A DNA stretch of 64,000 nucleotides from Nocardia yamanashiensis NBRC 100130 (GTDB taxonomy: Bacteria > Actinomycetota > Actinomycetes > Mycobacteriales > Mycobacteriaceae), in assembly GCF_001613325.1 (NCBI RefSeq), contig NZ_BDCD01000009.1, positions 248,001 to 312,000 on the forward strand. Reading direction: 5' to 3'. Below the pieces are notes generated by a model. It had not been told where the DNA came from and ran no database searches. It was given only the letters and a program-made list of their open reading frames with translations. The position numbers and the translations under genes are program-made. Positions 7,547 through 16,101 of this stretch are shown here, piece by piece (positions within the stretch are counted from its first letter, which is position 1; every line of letters begins with the position of its first letter).

Positions 7547-8722
7547 TCAGCGGAAGGCTTTGGCACCGGTCAGCGCCTCGCCGAGCACCAACTGATGCAC
7601 CTCCGCGGTGCCCTCGTAGGTGAGCACGGATTCCAGGTTGTTGGCATGCCGCAGCACCGGGTATTCGAGGGTGATGCCGTTCGCGCCGAGAATGGTCCGG
7701 CATTCGCGCGCGATGGCGATGGCCTCGCGGGTGCTGTTCAGCTTGCCCGCGCTGATCTGCTCGTTGGTGACCGCGTGCCGGTCCTTGAGCCGGCCCAGGT
7801 GCAGCGCCAGCAACTGGCCCTTGCCGAGTTCGAGGGCCATATCGGCCAGCTTGGCCTGGGTCAGCTGGTAGGCGGCGAGCGGCTTGTCGAACACCTCCCG
7901 GGTGCGGGCGTAATCGATTGCGGCGGAAAGGCAATCGCGGGCCGCGCCGAGCGCGCCGAACACGATGCCGAACCGCGCCTCGGACAGGCAGCCCAGCGGC
8001 GAGGCCAGCCCGCGCGCTTGCGGCAACTGCGCGTCGGCGGGCAGCCGGACTCCGTCGAGGGACAGCTCGGCGGTGAGCGAGGCCCGCAACGACAGCTTGT
8101 GCTTCATCTCCCGTGCGCTGAATCCCGGTGTGTCCGTGGGCACTACGAACCCGCGCACCACATCCCGTTCGCCTTCGCGTGACTGCGCCCAGATGATCGC
8201 GACATCGGCCACCGACCCGTTGGTGATCCACATCTTGGATCCGTCCAGAATCCAGTCGTCCCCGTCGCGCCGCGCCCGCGTCCGCATGCCGCCGGGATTC
8301 GACCCGAAGTCGGGTTCGGTCAACCCGAAGCAGCCGATCACCTGCCCGGCCGCCATGCCCGGCAGCCACCGCTGCTTCTGCTCCTCCGACCCGTACTTGT
8401 GAATCGCCGTCATGGCGAGCGATCCCTGTACCGAAACCAGGCTCCGCACACCGGAATCCACCGCTTCGAGCTCCAGGCACGCCAGCCCGTACGCGGTGGC
8501 AGAGGTGCCCGCGCATCCGTAGCCCTCGAGATGCATGCCCAGCAGCCCAAGCTTGCCCAGCTCCGGTGCCAGCTCCCGCACCGGGAAGGTCCCCGCCTCG
8601 AACCATTCCGCGATATGCGGCCGCAACCGCTCGGCCGCGAAATCCCGCACGGTAGCGCGGATCTGCCGCTCCTCGTCGTCCAGCAGCGAATCGATAGCGA
8701 AGAGTTCGTCAACGGTCACCAT
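7547..8722 (-). CDS. Acyl-CoA dehydrogenase, glutaryl-CoA dehydrogenase-like
   Basis: 391 residues from the ATG at 8722 (a GTG three codons earlier is possible). Flavoenzyme that oxidises acyl-CoA and passes electrons to ETF. Seen: CFGLTEPDFGSNPGGM (FAD/substrate loop), WITNG, and YARTREVFDKPLAAYQL. At the C-terminus YEGTAEVHQL carries the catalytic Glu in the YEGT context typical of glutaryl-CoA dehydrogenase rather than short-chain enzymes. In that family the reaction is glutaryl-CoA to crotonyl-CoA in lysine and aromatic catabolism; the assignment rests on these motifs. No partner gene is adjacent. Confidence 0.85.
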   Translation of the reverse strand: MVTVDELFAIDSLLDDEERQIRATVRDFAAERLRPHIAEWFEAGTFPVRELAPELGKLGLLGMHLEGYGCAGTSATAYGLACLELEAVDSGVRSLVSVQGSLAMTAIHKYGSEEQKQRWLPGMAAGQVIGCFGLTEPDFGSNPGGMRTRARRDGDDWILDGSKMWITNGSVADVAIIWAQSREGERDVVRGFVVPTDTPGFSAREMKHKLSLRASLTAELSLDGVRLPADAQLPQARGLASPLGCLSEARFGIVFGALGAARDCLSAAIDYARTREVFDKPLAAYQLTQAKLADMALELGKGQLLALHLGRLKDRHAVTNEQISAGKLNSTREAIAIARECRTILGANGITLEYPVLRHANNLESVLTYEGTAEVHQLVLGEALTGAKAFR

Positions 8723-8801
8723 GCGCCCCACCCTAGAACCGCCGCGCCCCCCTCACAATCCCGCCCCACCCCGGTTCCCACCTGCGAATAAGCCGCTCCC
8801 C

Positions 8802-8899
8802 GAGACACCTTCCGGTACATCCTCGAGACACTCTCCGCCGCACCCGCCGTCTACCGGCCGTGCCTTCGAGAGACACGGCAGAGCGCCGATACGAGACAT
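8802..8899 (+). repeat. Four GAGACAC/T direct repeats upstream of metB
   Basis: GAGACAC occurs at 8802, 8825 and 8870 and GAGACAT at 8893, i.e. at steps of 23, 45 and 23 bp. Three copies lie in a longer CGAGACA...TCCG context. The region lies 120-220 bp upstream of metB, in a 297-bp gap without genes, so the repeats may be regulator binding sites. Confidence 0.4.
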
Positions 8900-9019
8900 T
8901 CCGGCGGGTTCGCCCGTGTCTGTGCCCGAGATTGGTCCGTTTGCCTGTTTAGTCCGCTCGCGATCTGATAGAACCCGCCCCGGAGCGGGCGCGAATTCTG
9001 CGCGACCTAGGCTGGGGCC

Positions 9020-10165
9020 ATGAGTGATCAGCTGGGTTTCTCCACGCGGGCCGTGCATGCCGGGTTCGATCCGGACCCCCAGACCGGTGCGGTGAACGTG
9101 CCGATCTATGCCAGCTCGACCTTCGCCCAGGACGGCGTGGGCGGGATGCGCGGCGGGTACGAGTACGCGCGCACCGGTAATCCGACGCGGACGGCGCTCG
9201 AAGCCAATCTGGCGGCGCTGGAGTCGGGCACCTACGGGCGGGCGTTCGCGTCCGGGATGGCGGCCACCGACTGTGCGCTGCGGGCGAACCTGCGGCCCGG
9301 CGATCACCTGGTCATTCCGAACGATGCCTACGGCGGCACCTTCCGGTTGATCGACAAGGTGTTCACCCAGTGGGGGATCACCTACGACGTGGCCGCGGTG
9401 TCGGATCCGGACGCGGTGGCGGCGGTCATGAAGCCGAACACCAAGCTGGTCTGGATCGAGACGCCCACCAATCCGCTGCTGAACATCGGCGATATCGCCG
9501 CGCTGGCGGCGGTGGCGCACGCCGGCGGCGCGAAGCTGGTGGTGGACAACACCTTCGCCTCGCCGTACCTGCAGCAGCCGTTGCAGCTGGGCGCGGACAT
9601 CGTGATCCACTCGACCACCAAGTACCTGGGCGGGCATTCCGACGTGGTGGGCGGCGCGCTCATCACCAACGATCAGGAGCTGGACGCCAAGTTCGCGTTC
9701 CTGCAGAACGGCGCGGGCGCGGTGCCCGGGCCGATGGACGCGTTCCTCACCATGCGCGGCATCAAGACCTTGGCCGTGCGCATGGACCGGCATTGCGACA
9801 ACGCCGAGACCATCGCCGAGTTCCTGTCCAACCACCCGAAGATCGCCGAGGTCATCTACCCCGGCCTGCCCGAGCACCCGGGCCACACCGTCGCCCAGAA
9901 GCAGATGAAGCGCTTCGGCGGCATGATCTCGGTCCGCGTGCACGGCGGCAAGGAAGCGGCGCTCGACTTCTGCGCCCGCACCAAGATCTTCACCCTGGCC
10001 GAATCCCTCGGCGGCGTGGAATCCCTCATCGAGCACCCCGGCGCCATGACCCACGCCTCCACCGCGGGCTCCGCCCTCGAGGTCCCGGCCGACCTGGTCC
10101 GCCTCTCGGTCGGCATCGAAGACATCGGCGACCTGCTCGCCGACATCGAACAGGCACTGGCCTAG
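9020..10165 (+). CDS. metB: Cystathionine gamma-synthase/lyase (PLP, Cys/Met metabolism)
   Basis: 381 residues, the normal family length. A fold-type I PLP enzyme: GNPTR near residue 52, YGGTFRL, the aspartate in KLVVDNTFASPYLQ that contacts the PLP nitrogen, and the PLP-binding lysine in HSTTKYLGGHSDVVGG. It makes cystathionine from activated homoserine and cysteine, or acts in the reverse direction with cbs as a gamma-lyase; the sequence alone does not decide. The start ATG at 9020 has GGCTGGGGCC just before it. The M. tuberculosis order metB-greA is kept. Confidence 0.93.
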   Translation: MSDQLGFSTRAVHAGFDPDPQTGAVNVPIYASSTFAQDGVGGMRGGYEYARTGNPTRTALEANLAALESGTYGRAFASGMAATDCALRANLRPGDHLVIPNDAYGGTFRLIDKVFTQWGITYDVAAVSDPDAVAAVMKPNTKLVWIETPTNPLLNIGDIAALAAVAHAGGAKLVVDNTFASPYLQQPLQLGADIVIHSTTKYLGGHSDVVGGALITNDQELDAKFAFLQNGAGAVPGPMDAFLTMRGIKTLAVRMDRHCDNAETIAEFLSNHPKIAEVIYPGLPEHPGHTVAQKQMKRFGGMISVRVHGGKEAALDFCARTKIFTLAESLGGVESLIEHPGAMTHASTAGSALEVPADLVRLSVGIEDIGDLLADIEQALA

Positions 10166-10190
10166 GGGACCTTCGACGCATGACGAAAAA

Positions 10191-10223
10191 CGCAGCGCCG
10201 CACCAGGATTGGTGCGGCGCTGC
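10191..10223. terminator. Terminator hairpin between metB and greA
   Basis: A GC-rich stem of about 13 bp (GCAGCGCCGCACC with its complement), 6-base loop, between the convergent metB and greA genes. It can terminate both. Confidence 0.75.
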
Positions 10224-10260
10224 GCCGTTCTTACAGTGTCCGCGGAATCGCGGCAGAAAT

Positions 10261-10752
10261 TCAGCTGTGGTAGGGCTCAGCCGATACGAGCGTCACCTTC
10301 ATGGTGCTGCCATTGGGAAGGGTGTATTCGCGAGTCTCGCCGACCTTGGCGTCGATCAAAGCGCCACCCAACGGGGAGTTGGGGGAGTAGGTCTCCAGGT
10401 CCGCGGACCCCAGGCCCTCTTCGCGGGTCGCGATGAGGAAGGTCTCGGTGTCGCTCTCGTCGCCGTCGTAGTACACCTTGACGACGGAGCCGGGCAGCGC
10501 GATCCCGGACTGCGACGGGGCCACGCCCACCTTGGCGTTGTTCAGCAGTTCCTGCAGCTGGCGAATGCGCGCCTCCTGCTGGCCCTGCTCCTCACGCGCG
10601 GCGTGGTAGCCACCGTTCTCCTTGAGATCGCCTTCTTCACGACGCTCGTTGATTTCGGCCGCGATGACCGGACGGTTGGCGATGAGCGCGGCGAGTTCGC
10701 TCGTAAGCCTCTCGTGCGACTCCGGTGTCAGCCAGGTCACGTTCTCAGTCAT
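10261..10752 (-). CDS. greA: Transcription elongation factor GreA
   Basis: 163 residues. It rescues backtracked RNA polymerase by inducing cleavage of the nascent transcript. The N-terminal coiled coil carries the acidic tip motif [20 protein letters not shown] (the D and E residues act at the polymerase active site). The C-terminal FKBP-like domain runs from [21 protein letters not shown] to [11 protein letters not shown]. The ATG at 10752 is preferred to a GTG three codons earlier because AGGGAG lies at the right distance from it. A sigma-70-type promoter is visible upstream. Confidence 0.95.
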   Translation of the reverse strand: MTENVTWLTPESHERLTSELAALIANRPVIAAEINERREEGDLKENGGYHAAREEQGQQEARIRQLQELLNNAKVGVAPSQSGIALPGSVVKVYYDGDESDTETFLIATREEGLGSADLETYSPNSPLGGALIDAKVGETREYTLPNGSTMKVTLVSAEPYHS

Positions 10753-10943
10753 CTCGATCACTCCCTAGTAGTTGTCCCCGGCAGGCCGGGATTCCCTGAT
10801 CCCGACATACCCAGCCGGGGCCAGGCATGACGAGGTTGGACGGCCAGAGCGTTCCTGGGGGAGATACCCGAGCGCACCTGCCGCCAATGCAAGCAAACAC
10901 GGCTCCGAACCCCGGAACCGTGTATCGCGTCATTCTAGCACGT

Positions 10944-10971
10944 TTTATAAAGGCGCAGGTAGAAGCGTCAA
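10944..10971 (-). promoter_or_regulatory. Candidate greA promoter
   Basis: Read on the minus strand: TTGACG (10971-10966), 16-bp spacer, TATAAA (10949-10944). A second -10-like hexamer, TAGAAT, follows about ten bases downstream with a TGC extension. This is one of the few AT-rich spots nearby. Confidence 0.55.
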
Positions 10972-10993
10972 AGCGGGTCGCGGACCGGACTTT

Positions 10994-11410
10994 TCACCCG
11001 GCACGAAGATATGCGGGCACCTTGTCGTCGCAGGCGTAGATATTGGCCGCGCCGGCCCGCGCGGTGGTCTTCAACGTGGTGGTGAGCCGGACCGTGCCGC
11101 TGTCGGAGCCGGGCACCAGCACCTCGCGCCGGCCGACCTCGACGCTGTCGGGATCCATGGCGCGGATGTAGCAGACCACCGGTTGGCTCGGGTCCTTGCG
11201 CGTCACCTTGAAATCGACCTCGACGGTGGAATCGTCGAACACGGTGTAGCCCAGGCGTTCCGGCTCGATGTCCTTGGGTCCGTAGGTCTTGTACCCCATC
11301 CAGGCCACCCCGAGCCCGGCCAGGATGACCACCGCGCCCAGGGCGAACGGAAGCCAGCGGCGGGTCTTGCGCGGCGCAATCCCGTACCGGTCGGCCGGTC
11401 TTTCGGTCAT
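10994..11410 (-). CDS. DUF4307 membrane-anchored protein
   Basis: 138 residues. A short cytoplasmic N-terminus (MTERPADRYGIAPRKTRRW) is followed by one transmembrane helix (LPFALGAVVILAGLGVAWMGYKTY). An extracytoplasmic domain of ~90 residues with two cysteines (VVCYIR, IYACDD) could form a disulfide. Family DUF4307, function unknown; the M. tuberculosis neighbour order greA-Rv1081c-mca is kept. I placed the start at the ATG 11410; the longer open frame upstream overlaps the divergent mca gene. Confidence 0.85.
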   Translation of the reverse strand: MTERPADRYGIAPRKTRRWLPFALGAVVILAGLGVAWMGYKTYGPKDIEPERLGYTVFDDSTVEVDFKVTRKDPSQPVVCYIRAMDPDSVEVGRREVLVPGSDSGTVRLTTTLKTTARAGAANIYACDDKVPAYLRAG

Positions 11411-11543
11411 GACGCGCACTCCCGGGGGGTAGGTCGGAACAAATAACGATCGGATGGAACTATAGGGAATAGAGATCGGACACGGCCTGGGACTCCGGCG
11501 GAAGCGATGAGATGAGCATTGTGATCGGTGAGGTGAACGAGAA

Positions 11544-12443
11544 GTGAGTGGTCTTCGCCTCATGGCGGTACACGCGCACCCCGACGACGAATCCAGCAAG
11601 GGCGCGGCGACGACCGCACGCTATGCCGCCGAGGGCAACGAGGTGCTGGTCGTCACGCTGACCGGTGGCGAGCGCGGTGACATTCTCAATCCGGCCATGG
11701 ACACCCCCGGCATCAAGGATCGCATCGCCGAGGTGCGGCGCGAGGAGATGGCGGCGGCGGCCGAGGCGCTCGGGGTCGAGCAGACCTGGCTGGGCTTCGT
11801 GGATTCCGGTCTGCCCGAAGGGGATCCGCTACCCCCGCTGCCCGAGGGCAGTTTCGCGCTGGTGCCCCTCGACGAGGCCACCGAAGCGCTGGTGAAGGTG
11901 GTGCGCGAGTTCAAGCCGCACGTCATCACCACCTACGACGAAATGGGCGGCTACCCGCACCCCGACCACATCATGTGCCACAAGGTGTCGGTGGCGGCCT
12001 ACGAGGCCGCCGGTGATCCGGAGAAGTTCCCGGACGCGGGCGCGCCGTGGACGCCGTTGAAGCTGTACTACAACCACGGATTCAGCCTGTCCCGCCTGGA
12101 GATCTTCGCCGACGAGTACGCGCGGCGCGGCGAACCGTTCCCCATGCAGGACTGGATGGACCGGATGCGGAAATACGCCGCCGAGCGCGGCGATATCATG
12201 GGTCGGGTCACCACCCAGGTCGAATGCGCCAAGTACTTCCCGGCGCGCGATGACGCCCTGCGCGCGCACGCCACCCAGATCGACCCGAACGGCGCCTTCT
12301 TCGCCATCCCGACCGAGTTGCAGCAGAAGCTGTGGCCCACCGAGGAATTCGAGTTGGCCAAGACCCGGGTGCAGACCGCCATCCCCGAAACCGACCTGTT
12401 CGCGGGAATCGACGACGCCGACACCGAGGACCCCGACCGATGA
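11544..12443 (+). CDS. mca: Mycothiol S-conjugate amidase
   Basis: 299 residues. A zinc amidase of the LmbE/PIG-L family that cleaves mycothiol S-conjugates into a mercapturic acid and GlcN-Ins, exporting electrophiles and some antibiotics. Visible metal-binding motifs: [10 protein letters not shown] (residues ~8-17) and [11 protein letters not shown] (~136-146). MshB is the close paralogue; the longer C-terminus and gene order (greA-Rv1081c-mca) favour Mca. The start is GTG with GTGAACGAGAA upstream. The stop overlaps the next gene in an ATGA, so the two are translationally coupled. Confidence 0.93.
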   Translation: MSGLRLMAVHAHPDDESSKGAATTARYAAEGNEVLVVTLTGGERGDILNPAMDTPGIKDRIAEVRREEMAAAAEALGVEQTWLGFVDSGLPEGDPLPPLPEGSFALVPLDEATEALVKVVREFKPHVITTYDEMGGYPHPDHIMCHKVSVAAYEAAGDPEKFPDAGAPWTPLKLYYNHGFSLSRLEIFADEYARRGEPFPMQDWMDRMRKYAAERGDIMGRVTTQVECAKYFPARDDALRAHATQIDPNGAFFAIPTELQQKLWPTEEFELAKTRVQTAIPETDLFAGIDDADTEDPDR

Positions 12444-12712
12444 TCCTGACCCTGCTCGCCCAAGGAAATACGCCCACCGGACCCGAGTTCGGCAAGGCGT
12501 CACCCCTGGGACTCGTCATCGTCCTGATCCTGCTGGCCGGCACCGTGCTGCTCATCCGCAATATGAACAAGCACATCAAGGGCCTGCCCGCGACCTTCTC
12601 CCCGGAACACCCGGAACCGGACCAGGAAGCCGACGAGGGCACCGAGCACGGCGTCGCCGCTCGCGAAGCGGAGCAGCCGAAGCCGGAGGCGTCGAACGGC
12701 AGCACCGCCTGA
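12440..12712 (+). CDS. Small single-pass membrane protein coupled to mca (Rv1083-like)
   Basis: 90 residues. One transmembrane helix near residues 20-40 ([17 protein letters not shown]), a short basic loop ([11 protein letters not shown]) and a long acidic, disordered tail. It starts at the ATG that overlaps the mca stop codon. The same small gene follows mca in M. tuberculosis (Rv1083), so the pairing is conserved, but no function is known to me. It ends at a strong terminator. Confidence 0.8.
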   Translation: MILTLLAQGNTPTGPEFGKASPLGLVIVLILLAGTVLLIRNMNKHIKGLPATFSPEHPEPDQEADEGTEHGVAAREAEQPKPEASNGSTA

Positions 12713-12733
12713 CGCGTCGGCGCAAAAGCAATA

Positions 12734-12773
12734 CACGGCCCCGGTCCTGACGGACCGGGGCCGTGGTGTTTTT
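12734..12773. terminator. Strong terminator between the mca operon and the Ro60 gene
   Basis: 13-bp perfect stem (CACGGCCCCGGTC and its complement), 6-base loop, then GTGTTTTT on the plus strand. It lies between convergent genes. Confidence 0.85.
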
Positions 12774-14401
12774 CAGAAGGGCCAGTTCGCGTGCTTGCCT
12801 GCTTCGATGAGAGGGATCATCGTGAACGCGGCGTCGGACAGGCCGCCGAAGGCGTGGCGGTTGTGGGAGCCGGTGGGGGCGTGGCCGGGGCGGTAGCCCA
12901 CCAGGTTCCAGGTGTAGAGCGGGACCGTGGCGGGCAGGGCCGTGTGCACGTTGTGGCCGGTGGCCTGTTCATCGGTGAGGATGACCACGCGGTCGTGGTT
13001 CGCGAAGTGCTTGCGAACCGCGCCCGCGGTGTCGGTGCCGCCGTTGATGAAGTAGCCGTCGGACTTCCAGCGTTCGACCGCGCGCAGTACCGGTTCCCCG
13101 GCCCGGGCAGGGAAGGGGATGGTGTACGGGCCGATGCCGCCGTCCGGGCCCCAGGCGCCGGAGTAGGACACCACGTCGGCGTGTGCGCAGCGCGAGGCGA
13201 GGGCGAGGCCGAACAGGGCTGCCGCGTCCCAGTAGCGCAGGGTGCCGTCCTTGGCGAAGTTCGCCGTCATCGAACCGGAGGTGTCGATCAGCACCAGGGT
13301 GCGACCGGGCAGCGCCGGGATCGAGGTCAGCGAATGGTTCAGCGCCTGCTCCAGGGCGTGACCCCAGCGCAGGGACGGCGCCGCGCGGTAGGCGGACAGG
13401 AAGCGCATGGGCAGCTGGCGCGAGGCCCGCACCTGCTCCGGATCCGCCAGGCGCGCGGCGACTTCCGCCGCCACCGCATCCGAGACGCCCGCCAGGTCGA
13501 AATTGCGGACGTTCCGCAGCAGCGCCATGTAACCCATGGCCGGGATCAGGGCTTCCCACACGGCGGCGTCCATCGGGCCCTGCAGCCAGCCGCCGACCGC
13601 CTCCCACGTCATGCCCGCGGAACGCAGTGTGGTGCGGGCGGTTTCGGCGTCCTCGAAGAGCGCGCGCCGCTGTTCGACGGGAGTCGCGAGCAGTCCCGCC
13701 CGGGCCCGCAGCACCCGCAGCTCCTCCGGAATGGGATTGTCCCGATGGTGCCGGCGATCGATGGCATGCGCGAAAAGCGCTCCCTGCCAAGGCTTGTCGG
13801 CAGCCGCGGCGGGATGCGTCAGCTCCAGCACGTCACCGAACCGGAAGCTGTGCGCATCGCCGTCCCACTTGGCGAGCGCGCGTTCCCCGTACAGCCGCCG
13901 CACCGCATCGCCGATACCGCGCTTGACCGGCTTGGGCAGCGCCCGCCCGTAGACAGCGTGCCAGTAGGCGATGAGCTCGCCCGGTTCGTCGGCGCGCAGC
14001 AGCACGGAATCGATGACCTGGCGCGACATTCCGGCCGCACCGGCATCCAGCCGCGCCTTGGTGAACTCGGCCGCGCCGACCAGTGCGGCGGTGCGCATAG
14101 CGGCGTCGGCGCGCAGCCAGCGCAGGAAGCGCGCGGTCCATTCGGGATCGGCGACAGTGGCCTCGCGGACCAGAGCGGCGTACCGCTGATCCCGCGCGCC
14201 GGCGGCTTCGTAGAAAGTGTTCTCTCCCACCAGGTTCGATACCGCGAGCAGGAACAGCTCACCCTGCACCGTGCGCCGGTAGCCGGGCGCGCCCTCGTGG
14301 GTGCGCGCGGACGGCAGCTGCTCGCCGCGGATGGGCGAGGTGGCGGTGGCGGTGAGCGGCGCGACCAGGCCGCGCAGGCGTGCGATATTGAACTTGGCCA
14401 T
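12773..14401 (-). CDS. rsr: Ro60/Rsr orthologue (TROVE domain plus vWA MIDAS domain)
   Basis: 542 residues. An RNA-binding ring protein of the Ro60 (TROVE) family. In other bacteria Rsr binds Y RNAs and works with exoribonucleases in RNA decay under stress. Residues ~20-340 form the HEAT-like TROVE ring (ELFLLAVSNLVGENTFYEAAGARD; PWQGALFAHAID). A von Willebrand A domain follows, with a complete MIDAS metal site: DTSGSM at 373-378, Thr in GGTDT near 455 and Asp in ILTDEQ near 477. The ATG at 14401 has AGGGGAAATCCC before it. Immediately upstream on the same strand are one or two Y-RNA-like structured RNAs. Confidence 0.92.
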   Translation of the reverse strand: MAKFNIARLRGLVAPLTATATSPIRGEQLPSARTHEGAPGYRRTVQGELFLLAVSNLVGENTFYEAAGARDQRYAALVREATVADPEWTARFLRWLRADAAMRTAALVGAAEFTKARLDAGAAGMSRQVIDSVLLRADEPGELIAYWHAVYGRALPKPVKRGIGDAVRRLYGERALAKWDGDAHSFRFGDVLELTHPAAAADKPWQGALFAHAIDRRHHRDNPIPEELRVLRARAGLLATPVEQRRALFEDAETARTTLRSAGMTWEAVGGWLQGPMDAAVWEALIPAMGYMALLRNVRNFDLAGVSDAVAAEVAARLADPEQVRASRQLPMRFLSAYRAAPSLRWGHALEQALNHSLTSIPALPGRTLVLIDTSGSMTANFAKDGTLRYWDAAALFGLALASRCAHADVVSYSGAWGPDGGIGPYTIPFPARAGEPVLRAVERWKSDGYFINGGTDTAGAVRKHFANHDRVVILTDEQATGHNVHTALPATVPLYTWNLVGYRPGHAPTGSHNRHAFGGLSDAAFTMIPLIEAGKHANWPF

Positions 14402-14433
14402 GGGATTTCCCCTGATTCGTGCGGGGTGGCAGG

Positions 14434-14593
14434 GGTGTGACCGGCCCGAGAACAAAGCGACGACGGTACCGTTGAGCTACCACTACACCACCGCACGCGG
14501 TGACACGCGTACGGGCCGGAATCGAACCGACGCCGCCTGAACCCGAATCAGATGTGAAGTAACCGTTGTCTGCGCACCGGGCCGGTGCACACC
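14434..14593 (-). ncRNA. Y RNA-like RNA (YrlA type) in the 5' UTR of the Ro60 gene
   Basis: Read on the minus strand (5' end about 14593, 3' end about 14434). The ends pair as GGTGTG/CACACC, then one unpaired C on the 5' side, then ACCGGCCCG/CGGGCCGGT. This gives 15 pairs with a single bulged C, the feature known from the Ro-binding helix of Y RNAs. The inner part is a permuted tRNA. First comes a T arm (GTCGG-TTCGATT-CCGGC, 14532-14516). Next is a closed acceptor-like hairpin (CCGTACGCG pairing with CGCGTGCGG over a TGTCAC loop). Last is a D-arm-like segment (GTAGCTCAACGGTACC). Bacterial YrlA RNAs mimic tRNA and lie next to rsr, as here. The ends are approximate. Confidence 0.8.
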
Positions 14594-14612
14594 ATGCCCC
14601 CGAGATAATTGT

Positions 14613-14697
14613 GGCGACAGTGGAAATACCGCTCCCGAAGCGAGCCATCGCCCCCTGAGTGGAGCGACCAGGAATTGAACCCGAAGTAACTGTCACC
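14613..14697 (-). ncRNA. Second, smaller tRNA-like/Y-RNA-like RNA
   Basis: Read on the minus strand: a closing stem GGTGACAGT/ACTGTCGCC (9 pairs), inside it a T-arm-like element TCGGG-TTCAATT-CCTGG, then CGCTCC pairing with GGAGCG over a structured loop. A clear D arm is missing. Its 5' region shares CCCGGTGCGC and GTTACTTC, in the same order, with the larger RNA just downstream. The two therefore look like tandem relatives, one degenerate or of a second Y RNA class. A decayed tRNA gene is the alternative. Confidence 0.5.
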
Positions 14698-14808
14698 GGC
14701 GCACCGGGTGCGAAAAGAAAAGTACGCCCGGCCGATTCACCGCCGCAACCGAATTACGCTGCTGGAAATGTCCTGGTGTGCGGCCGGGCGCTGTGTGAGG
14801 CTGGAACG

Positions 14809-15531
14809 GTGACCGATCGACTGGATTCCGAGATCGCCGGAGAATTCCTGCTCACCGCGCGGTCGCTGGCCGAGTATCGGGCCATGTTCGCGCTCGGTGC
14901 GGACGAGCTGCGCGGGCGGATTCTCGACTGCCCGGGCGGTGCGGCCAGCTTCGCTTGCGAGGCAGCAGAATTCGGGGCCGAGGTGATCGCCGTGGACCCG
15001 TGCTACGCGCAGCCGGCCGGGGAGTTGCGAGAGACCGCGCTGGCCGATACCGATCGCGGAAATGCCTGGTCCGCCGCGCACGCCGGCCTGTACAGCTGGG
15101 ATTGGTACGGCGGCGATCCGGCCGTGCACCGCCGCATGCGGCACGCTGCGGTGCGCCGGTTCACCGCCGACCTGAGCGAACATCCGGGTCGCTACGTCGC
15201 CGCCGCGCTGCCCGCATTACCGTTCTCCGACAACACCTTCGACCTGGTCCTGTCCTCACATCTGCTCTTCACCTACGCGGACAGGCTGAACGCGGATTTC
15301 CATCTCGCCGCGCTGCTCGAACTGGCGCGGGTGAGCCGGGGCGAGGTGCGGCTGTACCCGCTACTGGACCATTCCGGGGAGGACCTCGCCGAGTTGGTGG
15401 CCTGGGTGCGGGCGGAATTGCGGGCCCGCGGCGTCGGCAGCGCGCTGCGACCGACCGTCGCGTACGAATTCCAGCGCGGGGCGGATCGGCAACTGGTGCT
15501 GAATCCTCAACCCAGCGTGGGCGTTTCGTAG
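14809..15531 (+). CDS. Class I SAM-dependent methyltransferase
   Basis: 240 residues from the GTG at 14809, which has GAGG eight bases upstream. Motif I (RILDCPGGAASFACEAAEFGAEVIAVDP) and the motif IV-like block LPALPFSDNTFDLVLSSHLLFTYAD mark a Rossmann-type methyltransferase. The substrate is unknown. It is divergent from the Ro60/Y RNA unit, so the region 14700-14808 carries promoters for both. Its last 25 bp overlap the convergent VOC gene. Confidence 0.8.
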   Translation: MTDRLDSEIAGEFLLTARSLAEYRAMFALGADELRGRILDCPGGAASFACEAAEFGAEVIAVDPCYAQPAGELRETALADTDRGNAWSAAHAGLYSWDWYGGDPAVHRRMRHAAVRRFTADLSEHPGRYVAAALPALPFSDNTFDLVLSSHLLFTYADRLNADFHLAALLELARVSRGEVRLYPLLDHSGEDLAELVAWVRAELRARGVGSALRPTVAYEFQRGADRQLVLNPQPSVGVS

Positions 15532-15974
15532 AGCGAGAAACCGCCCTTCCCGTCGGTGTCCACGCCGACGAACCTCCCGGCCCGGAACGGATTGTTGGCC
15601 AGGAATCGCACCACCAGATTGTCTGGATCGATGATGTCCAGCACCGCCCCGTATTCCCCGCGGTCGTAGACCTCGCCGCGCGTGCATTCCAATTCGTCGG
15701 CGAGGGCGGCCAGCGCGTGCAGATCGTCCACGGAATCGACCTCCAGCGCGAATACGTCGAATCCGCCCAGATCGGGCTTGCCCACGCAGTATTCGCGTTC
15801 CCGCAGCGCGATGCCGAATCCGGAGCGATGCATGAGCTGAGCGCCGCGCAGCACACCCTGTTCCCGGAATTCGCCGGCCAATTCCAGCCCGAGCAGATCG
15901 CAATACCAGGCGACGCTGCGCGCCAGATCGCTCACCGGCAGTTTGACATGGCGGATACGGGCGAACCCGGGCAT
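15507..15974 (-). CDS. VOC (glyoxalase/dioxygenase) family protein
   Basis: 155 residues, two beta-alpha-beta-beta-beta repeats: IRHVKLPVSDLARSVAWYCDLLGLEL and FALEVDSVDDLHALAALADEL. The C-terminal DIIDPDNLVVRFLA is the family's usual end motif, with Glu or Asp/Asn as potential metal ligand. No substrate can be named. The ATG at 15974 has an excellent CAGGAGG ribosome site, so I reject the longer frame. Its 3' end overlaps the methyltransferase gene on the other strand. Confidence 0.8.
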   Translation of the reverse strand: MPGFARIRHVKLPVSDLARSVAWYCDLLGLELAGEFREQGVLRGAQLMHRSGFGIALREREYCVGKPDLGGFDVFALEVDSVDDLHALAALADELECTRGEVYDRGEYGAVLDIIDPDNLVVRFLANNPFRAGRFVGVDTDGKGGFSLYETPTLG

Positions 15975-16101
15975 GGTGCCTCCTGTGTCGGGATCGGGTG
16001 CGGCGGCCTGCGTGAGCCTTCTGCAGGATGCCACCTCCCGGCGTTTCCGTCAGCGGTGACGTGCGATGACGTCCGAATTCGTTCGGGGGCATGATAGGCG
16101 G

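Noticed and set aside
14434..14697. Ordinary tRNA genes or tRNA-derived attachment sites
   Set aside because: T-arm and D-arm signatures are present but in reversed order, with closed acceptor-like hairpins and no anticodon arm, and no integrase is nearby.
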